DNA of 64,000 nucleotides from contig JBBHKE010000754.1 of assembly GCA_037447655.1 (NCBI GenBank), positions 215,898 through 279,897 on the forward strand, read 5' to 3'. Both the position numbers and the translations under genes were made by a program. The notes beneath the pieces were generated by a model. That model had not been told where the DNA came from. It ran no database searches and was given only the letters and a program-made list of their open reading frames with translations. Of the stretch, positions 55,477-64,000 are shown piece by piece. The DNA is from Zygnema cylindricum. Taxonomy: Eukaryota; Streptophyta; Zygnematophyceae; Zygnematales; Zygnemataceae. Every line of letters starts with the position of its first letter. The stretch's first letter is position 1.

Positions 55477-57232
55477 GATTTTTTATTTTTTGAGGATTCT
55501 GAGGGAAGGGAAGAGAGTGAGCGAGGGAAGAACTCCTTTGGAATCTTGGGTTCTATTGTAAGAAAAAATAGAAGGGAAAGTGGAGGGGAACCAATGTGAG
55601 GGGAGAGGAGGGGAGAGGGGAAAGGAGATATCGGAAACGGCGAGTTATGCGAAAAAGAGAGTGAGCGTGGAGGAGGAAGATAAATCGGAAGAATCGGAGG
55701 AGAAGGAAGAGGAGGAGGAGGAAGAGGAGACTGTGGAAACTGACAAAAATAAGAGTAGGTGGAACTGGAAAAGAAAATTGGGTTCAAGGGTAAGAAACAA
55801 TCATCAATGTAAGGGGAGAGAGGAGAGGGGAGAAGGGATAATGAGAGGGAGGAAAGATGGGGAAAGGAGAGTGAGAGGAGAAGAGGAAGAGAATGGTGAC
55901 AGGAGTGATGATTTTTATTCTTTACGTTCGAAAAAAAAAAGGTAGTAGGAAGAAGCGGAAGCATCGGAAGAGGAAGAGGAGGAGGGAGAGGAGGAGGGAG
56001 AGGAGGAGGGAGAGGAGGAGGGGGAAAGGGATATGAAGAGTGAGAGGAGGGGGGGAAAAGGGACATGGAGATTTACAAGAATTTTGGAAAAAAAGTTATT
56101 GAAGTTTATTGCGATGGAGTAGGCGACTACTTGTAATGTGACGTATGACGTCACAATGTGAATGTGACGTGACAATGATATTTAATTTTTGGGGCGAGAA
56201 AACAGTTTGTTGAGCGAATCAAATTATTATCGAGAATAAGTTTTTGATTTCAAAGCTATTTTCATTTTTGTCCTTTTCACAAAATGTTTTTATGTTTTCT
56301 TGTTAGAAGGGCTTTAGTGAAGGATTCTATTTTCTCTGGAATAAGTTTTTTTTTTTTTTTAGGAACCTGAAGGTATTTTTTCTCAGTTTTTTTTTTTCTT
56401 TGCTTTTCTTTTTCTTTTATTGTTCCGTTTTAGAATAAATCGGAGATTTTGTTTTCAAAAGAGAGATATTTTAGAACTACAATGTTTATTTGTCAAAAGT
56501 TTTTGCGAAAATTTATGAAATTTTTGAATTTCTGATCGAAAATCTTAAATAGTTTTCAATTCTTTTTTTTGTTTATTTTTTTTTTTTTTTTGGGATTTTG
56601 TAAAGATTTTGAACTTATGTTTTTGGTGGATGAATTGTTTGTGCTTATTGGTTTAATTGTTGTTATTTTATTCTTTCTTTTTTTGTCCCCTTAATATTTG
56701 TCATATTTTCCTATTTAAAACAAATAAATCACACATACCACATTACTTATAGTATGCACTTATACAAAGTTGTTGACATCACATATTCCACTCTAATTCT
56801 GGTGTACAAAATGCACAAAATCGTGGACTTCTCAAAAATCCACATCGATTATGGTGTGCGAATTGGACAATATTGCTGGCGTCACACATTTCATTCAGAT
56901 CTACACATCCTCCATATACTGTGGAGGTCATCAAATCAGATAGCTGAGCGTGAATGGCCTCACTAATGTCATCTCCGTACATGACCGTACATGACCGTAC
57001 AATCTAATCCCCTTTCAACTTTAAAATTTGGACGATATTGTCAAGTTTTTACCCCACTCGAGCAGCATGCAAAATCTTACATGAAGATGAGAAAAAGGGA
57101 CAAAGATATAGGTTTTTCCTTCAAAAAAGGTATTTTTTTTTGCAAAAAAATATTTTCTTTCAAAAGTTAAAGTTGCCGTACATCCATCCTGAGCTCAATT
57201 TTTCTTAGTCCCGTGTATTTTTTTATGAGGTA
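55477..57232. other. 3' flank and gene-free stretch
   Basis: GA-rich sequence (55580-56050) keeps a Glu-rich plus frame open at 55580-55945; I regard it as a repeat artefact or 3' UTR. The rest is T-rich, with a CGTACATGAC duplication near 56978-56998. Confidence 0.4.
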
Positions 57233-57454
57233 CAACATCTATTGCTATTACCTATTAGTGTTGTTTTTTTCGCCACTTAAAAACGTCTTTTCTCATTACA
57301 CACTTGTCCGATTTTCGATTGGAGACAACCGACCAAAAGGTGAAAATCTTGTCTTTCAATCGCAACCGTCAGATCCACAATCGGACAAGTGTGTACGGAT
57401 AGAATATGTTTTAAGTGGCGAAAATATTGTTAACACTAATAGCGATACACGGTG
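57233..57454. mobile_element. Mariner-like MITE, family M2
   Basis: The 222-bp element is flanked by TA. The right end CTAATAGCGATACACGGTG and internal CCGATTTTCGATTGGAGACA and CAACCGTCAGATCC blocks match 22553-22769. Confidence 0.88.
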
Positions 57455-57589
57455 TAGTGTTGTGTATCTAGAGCCCTTAGCTGTATCTTTTTTTGACGCA
57501 CCGATATTATATATATACGTATCGATACGATATATCGAGAAGGCTAATATCGATATATCGCGATGGGTTGTCGTTTCCATAACCAGCTC

Positions 57590-57762
57590 CAGAGGTCACA
57601 ATCGGGTACCCGAATCTGGCCCTACATTTTTTCTTTTGTTTTTGAATCACCCAGCCGAATCCGGCTGGCCCCCAAAATTTGGCACCCGAATCCGTACCCG
57701 ATCCGACGCGGCCGGCCGGGTACGGATTCGGGAACGGATTCGGATACCGATTGTGACCTCTG
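57590..57762. mobile_element. Small hAT-like MITE, family C
   Basis: The 173-bp element has inverted ends CAGAGGTCACAATCGG and CCGATTGTGACCTCTG and the perfect 8-bp target duplication ACCAGCTC (57582-57589 and 57763-57770). The CAG start and 8-bp duplication fit hAT. The interior has further inverted CCCGAATCCG/CGGATTCGGG repeats. Confidence 0.92.
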
Positions 57763-57964
57763 ACCAGCTCTATATCTCCATATGGTGGGTTTCCAAAGAA
57801 GTTTCAACCACCCCCGGGCGGGGAGCGCCCCCCGGAAAGGAGTGAGAGAATCCTCCGTACGGATTTTTGTACATCATATTCGTGCTTTAGCTGTACGTTT
57901 TACCTGAAAACAAATATAGTTGATATAATAAAACATATATATGTATCAATATATGTATCATTAT

Positions 57965-58036
57965 ATCAAAGTGGCGCAGCGGAAGCGTGGTCGGCCCATA
58001 ACCCACAGGTCCCAGAATCGGATCCTGGCTTTAATA
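57965..58036 (+). pseudogene. Degenerate tRNA-iMet copy
   Basis: It follows the tRNA-iMet at 58208-58279 closely but has a mismatch in the anticodon stem (GTCGG against CCCAC) and in the T stem (CCAGA against CCTGG), so it is probably not functional. Confidence 0.8.
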
Positions 58037-58207
58037 TTAAGCACGATCGACTGTGTTAACAATGTTCTTTTAACGTTACGTGGCTGGATCCAATTCGTCA
58101 CGTTGAATTCCGATTGAGCTTCCGATTAAATTCAAGGATTCAAATTTGAAGGCTTGAAAATATATTATGATATTTTAAATTTTTTAAAACCACAATTGTA
58201 CGGACAG

Positions 58208-58279
58208 ATCAAAGTGGCGCAGCGGAAGCGTGGTGGGCCCATAACCCACAGGTCCCAGGATCGAAACCTGGCTTTGATA
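58208..58279 (+). tRNA. Initiator tRNA-Met (CAT)
   Basis: 72 nt. The acceptor ATCAAAG pairs fully with CTTTGAT. The anticodon stem GTGGG/CCCAC surrounds loop CCCATAA with anticodon CAT, carrying the G-C pairs typical of initiators. The T arm CCAGG-ATCGAAA-CCTGG has the eukaryotic initiator ATCG in place of TTCG. It matches the plant tRNA-iMet known to me except for one compensated acceptor pair. A TTTTT run comes only about 35 nt downstream (near 58315). Confidence 0.93.
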
Positions 58280-58369
58280 CATAATAGGATGAATTTAAAT
58301 TAAGATCATGACTATATTTTTGGGTGCTCTGTGGAAAAAATGTTTTGTCGATAACCGATATGTCCCATT

Positions 58370-58550
58370 TTTTGGCTTACCGATAATCGATATATTGGCA
58401 CGATATATCGATACAGGTGCTATCGCGATAAAAAACCGGTTTTTTTATCGCGATAGCAAACATCGATTTTTTTATCGCAATAACAATATCAGTTTCTCAT
58501 TGCAATAACATCGGTACCGATAACTATCGGCGATAATTGTACGGTTTAGG
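58370..58550. repeat. CGATA/TATCG palindromic repeat cluster
   Basis: Dense short palindromes (CGATATATCG, TATCGCGATA) and an inverted pair around AAAAAACCGGTTTTTTTATCGCG. The block CGATAACTATCGGCGATAAT is shared with 40135-40155. Related motifs occur near 57520-57560 and 59065. Confidence 0.75.
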
Positions 58551-59215
58551 CCGTACAAGTTATACGTATAGTTGTATGGGTCCATATTGAACTCTCGTTA
58601 TACAGAGTACGGAATAGATTGTCATACGTGGCCTGCCACGCTATATACAGTCAATAATATATTACAGTATGTTTCAAAGTACTATTATATAGTGTACTAT
58701 ATTTTTCTCTACATATCGTCGATAAGGAATTTATTGGTCTCAAAGCGATATATCAGGACCCCTCACCGTTCGATAAACGATAACTATAGATATCGATTTT
58801 ATCACTATAAGTTTCTTGCCGATACACAACACTACTATTTTTTCCTTTATTACAATCCGTAGTTCCGTTATCCTTTCGAAAAAGGTGGTCGGGAATGTAT
58901 CGCCACGTCGATCTATGACATTGTTTGTTTCTTTGCTTTTTTTTCCTTCCTCTCCTTTCCTTTCCCTCTCTCTCCTTGGATATGGGAGACGGGAGAAGAG
59001 CGGAGCCGTAGTTTAAGATCCTAAATGTAGAATTTGTCGTACCGAAACCGTGTATCAATTCCCGATGTATCGCGATACCTAAAAATAGCACGGACCGACG
59101 GACCACGGTACAAGATCCTATCGCTGTATTATATCTGTCAACCACACTTAATCATGTGTATAAGCTTCCGATAAAACTTAAGTTTTTAAGGCTCAAAAAA
59201 AGAGCATGCGGACGT
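58551..59215. other. Gene-free stretch
   Basis: AT-rich sequence with further GATA/TATC palindromic motifs. No gene recognised. Confidence 0.4.
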
Positions 59216-59223
59216 TTCATTAT

Positions 59224-59774
59224 CATAGTTCAAAAGTAGGTGTTTTTATGGTAGGCCTTTGGTAGGCGCACAAAACTTGGCACAAAACTCGCGCAGAGTA
59301 GGCATACTGTATGTGTGTGCGTTGTGCACACTCTTGTACGAACGTACGAATCTGACGTATCATCATAGTACAGCACACGCCGCCGTACAATTTTTTTTAG
59401 CGAACTGACACGGCTCCGCGGGAAAAAAAGCCCGGAAAAAAAAACGCGGACGTAAGTCTTATTGTAAGTTGTGTTATGGGCTTTTCATGTGATCTTCTTA
59501 GATCACTACTTTGATCAGCGACCGTCCGATCTTCTAAATCCGACGGTTTAAATAAAAAATACCTCAAAACTCACGGAAAAATAAAAATTTGTCCGAATGT
59601 TTTTCAAAATTTAGACATGACGTTTAATTCTCTATCGATCGATGTGCAACTCAACCCTGTTACCGTTATTTTTCATTTTGCGACCAATACAATATGGGTC
59701 TTAAGGCCATATTGTATGTTTTGCGTACAATAGGCATATTGTATGGGCCTACTTTCACCTACTTTTGAACTACG
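59224..59774. mobile_element. hAT-like MITE, family A, copy 5
   Basis: Family A termini (right end GAACTACG, one substitution) with the perfect 8-bp duplication TTCATTAT (59216-59223 and 59775-59782). Confidence 0.93.
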
Positions 59775-59832
59775 TTCATTATCAAGAAAAAATAGTTATT
59801 ATTTAATATATACTCACATACGAAATCAACAC

Positions 59833-59860
59833 ATCAAAGTGGCGCAAAGGGAAGTGTGGT
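59833..59860 (+). pseudogene. 5' fragment of a third tRNA-iMet-like sequence
   Basis: ATCAAAGTGGCGCA, then a diverged D-loop part, through the beginning of the anticodon stem. It then stops next to a truncated family A hAT element. The remaining tRNA half was not found. Confidence 0.7.
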
Positions 59861-59866
59861 ACGAAG

Positions 59867-59988
59867 CATAGTTCAAAAGTAGGTGTCCGTACGCCCATAC
59901 AATATGCCTATTGTACGCAAAACATACAATATGCCCTTAAGACCCATATTGTATTGGCCGCAAAATGAAATAAAATAGGAACAGGGTT
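59867..59988. mobile_element. Truncated hAT-like MITE, family A, copy 6
   Basis: The left terminus CATAGTTCAAAAGTAGG and about 120 bp of family A sequence are present, ending after GGAACAGGGTTGA. The right half and terminus are missing. Confidence 0.85.
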
Positions 59989-60920
59989 GACAAAACAAAA
60001 CTGGAGGTTGATCTTGGAGACGAAGGAATCATTACGATTTGTTGCATGAAAGCTCGTAGAAAAGAAATCTCCAATTATTCAGGAGGATCAACCACGTGTC
60101 CATCAAAAAGGACATTAGCCGGCCTCGTACACGAGAAACCTTTTTTCACATTGGCTTTACATTCGAAAAAATAGGTAGTGGACAAAAATATCTGGGGGAC
60201 GACATCACTTCACCACACGTGGAAGCATGCAGTAAGGAGCGTAAAATATGGAATCTTTACTTTTGGAGTCGCCAACAAAGTGATGTACGGTTGTGGTTAT
60301 CGCACAAGATTCCGTAGTGAAAGTACAGTAGCTCCAATTTTCCGTACAGATAGACCGCAGAGCCATCACAGAAGAGATCCCGTGAGCCATTCACATTCGT
60401 ACACATTTGAAACATCATTAAATGCTCGCTAACTTACGCGCGCATATACGTAGGCCCAATTGCGCCGCCAGCAAAGTCAGCCAATGATATCTATTTAGTT
60501 AAGGCTACAATCAGTACAGTGTTACATCCTACGTGTCAAAGTCGACAAAATAAGCCAACACTAAAAAGATGGCGTGGGACCAACGACAAAATGTTACATC
60601 ACGTAGCATCCTACGTGTGCAAATCGACAAAAAATATGCAACACTAAAAAGATAACATGGGACCAACGACCATATTGATGACGTGGCGGCGACTGCTCCG
60701 TCGATCAGCATGCCAAATGGCAAACATCGAGAAATGGTCAAAATTTAAAAATAGTACGAAAAAAAAAGCAAAAAAAACTTTTCCCGCCGAAACGCCAACT
60801 GTACAGAAAATTAGAAAAGTATAAAGAGAGAAAAAGTTTCCGCTTTCTTAACCTTTAACAATGTTGTGACCCTCATTACTTCCCTCTCTCTTTCCCTCTC
60901 CCTCCTTCCCCGCTATCACC
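59989..60920. other. Gene-free stretch before the Ser-rich gene
   Basis: Contains a two-copy repeat of CCTACGTGT...CGACAAAATA and AACACTAAAAAGAT...TGGGACCAACGAC (about 60530-60575 and 60610-60675). It ends in the pyrimidine-rich leader of the next gene. Confidence 0.5.
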
Positions 60921-62802
60921 ATGCCGACTAGTACGGACCTCCCCACGTCAACCGGCCTCTCCTCTCACTCCATCCCTCCCACCTCTACCATGTCAGCTTT
61001 ATCCTCTCTCCCCTCTCCCTCCTTCCCTCCCAAGACCTCCCATTCTAGCATATCCAGCCACCCGACCTCTCGCCTTATCCCTTCCCCGTCCTTCTCCTTC
61101 TCCTCCTCCTCTCCCTCTGACTTCCAGTTTCCATCCTCAATCCCCAGCCCTCCCTCCTCCTCCTCCTCCTCCTCCTCCTCCTCCTCCTCCTCCTCCTCCT
61201 CCTCCTCCTCCTCCTCCTCCTCCTCCTCCTCCTCCTCCTCCTCCTCCTCCTCCTCCTCCTCCTCCTCCTCAGGTTTTACTTTTCTGTCCTCTTCCTCCAA
61301 TAATCCCTCCTTCTCCTTCCCCTCCTCCAACTCTTCGGAATTTTCTTTTCCGTCCTCTCCCTCCAACCATCCCTTCTCCTCCTCCTCTCCCTCCTCCTCG
61401 GGATTTTCTTTTCCCTCTTCTCGCCCCACCCCTCTCTTTTCCTTCTCCGGCCGATTTTCCCAGATCTTCCCTGGCGTCCCCCTTCCCTCCTTCTCCTTCC
61501 CTCTCTATCCCTCCTCAGATCCCTCTTCCTATCCCTCCTTCCCCTCCTCTCTCTTCCCCCCCTCCTCCCTAAACGTTCCCTCCTTCTCCGGAACTGCCGC
61601 CACAGCATCCTCCGAAGGGCAGCCGGAAAACGACAAAATGGTGAACCCTACAATTAGTGTGTATGGGAGAGAGAGAGGGAGAGGGAGGGGGACGGGTACA
61701 AATAGGAAAACCAAAACCAAGAGGGAGAGGGAGAGGGAAAAACCGAGGAAGGGAAACTGAGACAGGGTGGTAGAGGGAGAGGAAAAGGGAAACTGAGAGT
61801 GAGAGAGAGAAGGCGAGAGGAAAACTGAAAAAGAGATGGAGACGGAGAGGTAGTGAAGGAGGAGAAAAATGTGAGAGAGGTGGAGAGAGAGAGAGAGGAC
61901 AAGAAAGAGGGACAGGGAGGAGAACCGAGAGGGAGAGGGAGAGGGAGTGAGAGAGGGAAAAACCGAGAAAGGGGAAACTGAGTGAGAGAAGTAGAGGGAG
62001 AGAAAAGGAAAAACTGAGAGGGAGAGGGAGAGGGCGAGTTGGAAAACCAGTTGGGAGGAAAAAACCGAGATTGAGAGGAGAATGAAGTGACAGCCGAGTG
62101 AGAGAGAAAGAGAAAGAGGGGAAAGTTGAGAGAGAGAGGGAAAGGAAAGATCATATCATGAGGGAGAGGGAGAGAAGGAAGGGAAACAGAGAGCGAGGCG
62201 GAAAGAAAGAGGGGAATAACGAGAGACTGAGGGAGAGGGAAAGGTAAGCGAGGGTTGGGAAAACCGAGAGGGAGAGCGAAAGAAAGAGGGGAAACTGGGA
62301 ATGAAAAGGTGAGGGAAGGGGAAAGCTAGAGGGGAGGAAAACCGAGAGTGGGTAGAGTGGGAGAGGGAGAGAAAAACCCAGAGGAATGGGGAGAGGGAGA
62401 AAAAGATGAGAGGAAGTGAGAGATGCAGAGGCATGGGTAAACCAGGGAGAAGGAGAAATAAATGAAATAGGAGGAATAGGGGTAGGGAGAGGGAGAGGAG
62501 AAGGAAGTGGAAATCCGCGAGGGAGAGGGAGGGGAAACCGAGAGGGAGGAGTGGAAAGCCGAGTGGGAGAATGAGAGGGAGGGCAAAACTGATAGGCAAT
62601 AGGGAATTCATTAAGGAAGTTGAACGAGACAAAAAAGAGAGCGAGAGAGAGTGGGAGAGGGATTCTTGTGATCTGAATGACAACTGACTCTCCCATTCCT
62701 TTCCCTCTTTTTCTTTGGGGGGGTGCAGCTGGAGGATACTGTGAGGGAGATTCACGAAAGTGCACACAGGGCTGCGGTAGGACTCTCCTTTCTCTTCCCC
62801 CG

Positions 62803-62854
<52 letters not shown>

Positions 62855-63038
62855 TGTGCCCCTCTCTCTTTCTATGATTTTCAAACTAGTTTCTTTTGTC
62901 ACTTTTTTCCCTAGTTAGTAACTCTTTCTTTCCTTTTCCATATTCGGTTATCAGTTCTGTTAAGCCGTACATTCTGTAGAATAGTATCTAGTCAAAAATA
63001 TTTTTGTCTTATCCTGTCAGAAAACCTATGAGGCTCTC

Positions 63039-63070
<32 letters not shown>

Positions 63071-63686
63071 TTCTTTGCTCTCTATTTTTCTACTCCCTCT
63101 TTCTCTCTAATCTCCTGTTCCTCTTTCTCCCACACTCTGTTTCCCCCTCTCTCTAGTCACGTATTTTTTAATTAAAATTCCTCCCTAACCTTTCTAAAAT
63201 ACCTGTCCCTCTGAATCTAAATATTGCGAGGCAAAAACTTATTAAACCATCTTCCTATCTCTTTTTTTCTTCGAAGGATCTATATAACATCACTCTCTCC
63301 CTCACTCTCTTGCTCTCCCTATCTTCCTCTCTATCACTCTCTTTCTTTACATTCAACAAGATTATTATTGTTCGCTCTACGAGGGAGAAGGAGAGGGAGA
63401 GGAAAGGAGGGAGAGAGAGAGGGAGCGAAGTTAGGAAAGAGGCCCAGGCCGAGCCCTTGCTTAGAAGTTTGGGAGAGACAGCGGGAGAGAGGAATTTTCC
63501 AATCTAAATTTAAGGATTATACATATATATATATACATATACATATACATATATATCTATCTATATCTATCTATATATAAATATGTTAAAATATTTTGTT
63601 TTGTTTTACTTTTTTGTGCGCAGCTGATGACTGTCGAATTTGAGAAAAAACTGGCGATGGACAACCTTGCCCGGATTGAATCTGAG
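60921..63686 (+). CDS. 5' exons of an unidentified Ser/Pro/Phe-rich plus coiled-coil protein (continues past the window)
   Basis: Three exons, all phase 0: 60921-61640 (donor ATG|GTGAAC), 62729-62776 (acceptor GGGTGCAG, donor GCG|GTAGGA) and 63624-63686 (acceptor GTGCGCAG, donor GAG|GTGATC). Exon 1 (240 codons from ATG) is Ser/Pro-rich with repeated FSF, FQF, FTF and FSFPSS segments and a poly-Ser tract encoded by (TCC)n. The next exons are coiled-coil-like: LEDTVREIHESAHRAA and LMTVEFEKKLAMDNLARIES. An aromatic-spaced Ser-rich front followed by coiled coil is the layout of some nucleoporins, but true FG repeats are missing, so no function is assigned. The exon joins are predicted from consensus only; exon 1 could alternatively be a microsatellite artefact. 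Confidence 0.45.
61154..61270. repeat. (TCC)n microsatellite
   Basis: About 39 TCC units; on plus it reads poly-Ser in the frame of the gene, on minus poly-Glu. Confidence 0.97.
61641..62728. repeat. GA-rich low-complexity intron sequence
   Basis: GGGAGAGGGAGAGG runs with recurring GAAAACCGAGAGGGAGAG-type units on the plus strand. Long antisense Ser/Pro/Phe/Leu frames here (62902-61654) are repeat artefacts. Confidence 0.85.
62777..63623. repeat. Intron with (CT)n microsatellites
   Basis: (CT)n at 62811-62850 and 63037-63065, GA-rich 63380-63425, and TATACATA repeats 63515-63585. No coding signal apart from the flanking exons. Confidence 0.85.
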
Positions 63687-64000
63687 GTGATCTCTCTCTC
63701 TCTCTCTCTCTCTCTCGCTTTCTCTCTCCCCATCACTTTCTCTCACTCTCTCTCACTCTCTCTCAATCTCTCTTTTTTTTCCGTTTCTTTCTCTCCCCCC
63801 TCCTATTTCATTCTCTCTCCCGCTTTCCCTCTCTCTCCATCTCTCTATTTCTATCCTTTTATTTGTCTCCCTCCCTCTATTTCTTTCTCTCTCCCTCTCT
63901 TTTTCATTCTGCCTCCCTCGCTCTCCCCCTCTCTCTATTTCTGTCCTTTCCTTTCTCCCCCCCTCTCTCTATTTCATTTTCTCTTTCTCTCTCTTCCTCT
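63687..64000. repeat. CT-rich intron sequence at the window end
   Basis: Begins at the donor GTGATC and is almost entirely CTCTCTCC/TTTCTCTC. The gene continues beyond the window. Confidence 0.85.

Noticed and set aside
55580-55945. Glu-rich plus open frame downstream of the coiled-coil gene
   Set aside because: It is GA-rich low-complexity sequence after a terminal exon, with no splice support; probably 3' UTR or intergenic.
60965-61429. Minus-strand poly-Glu open frame
   Set aside because: It is the complement of the (TCC)n microsatellite and Ser-rich exon; it has no non-repeat coding content.
62151-62902. Long minus-strand Ser/Pro/Leu frames
   Set aside because: They read the complement of a GA-rich intron; two overlapping frames are open at once, as expected from low complexity.

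Overview
This is a eukaryotic nuclear window, AT-rich and repeat-rich, with kilobase-scale GT-AG introns, intronic CT/GA microsatellites and few host genes. It most likely comes from a streptophyte green alga (charophyte grade) or an early-diverging plant. The tRNA-iMet gene at 58208-58279 is almost the textbook plant initiator tRNA, with one compensated acceptor pair. IBA57 and the copia and hAT relics look plant-like. The central Ty3/gypsy element carries a DNA cytosine methyltransferase, an association I recall being reported from charophytes and dinoflagellates. The lineage is an inference, not something read from a marker gene.

Left part (1-25 kb): a decayed hAT transposase (minus strand); a seven-exon IBA57 gene (plus) for mitochondrial Fe-S assembly; a two-exon O6-methylguanine-DNA methyltransferase (minus); tRNA-Ser(AGA); the 3' exons of an acidic protein (plus); and a two-exon aldo-keto reductase (plus). 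Between them are many small transposons. Two hAT-like MITE families have perfect or near-perfect 8-bp target duplications, and two mariner-like MITE families are flanked by TA. Three introns contain tandem, decayed copies of the adjoining splice-junction/exon-edge sequence.

Middle part (25-41.5 kb): nested MITEs, a long charged first exon on the minus strand (32.3-34.0 kb), and gene-poor transposon debris including a TIR element with a 42-bp perfect palindrome inside.

Central element (41.8-53.7 kb, minus strand): a Ty3/gypsy retrotransposon ordered Gag - protease - C5 DNA methyltransferase - RT - RNase H - integrase - PHD finger, bounded by about 940-bp LTRs. It encodes both a DNA methylation enzyme and a histone-tail reader. 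The copy is dead: its in-frame stops are TAG or TGA, there is a frameshift at a G-run, and a 1.4-kb insertion lies inside the methyltransferase. It abuts the 3' end of a copia element (plus).

Right part (54.8-64 kb): the last two exons of a coiled-coil gene, a cluster of three tRNA-iMet-like sequences (one apparently functional, one degenerate, one cut by a hAT MITE), more MITEs, and the 5' exons of a Ser-rich/coiled-coil gene that runs off the window.

The host genes are housekeeping singletons with no operon-like relation. The strongest candidate for an exciting system is the methyltransferase- and PHD-bearing retrotransposon.
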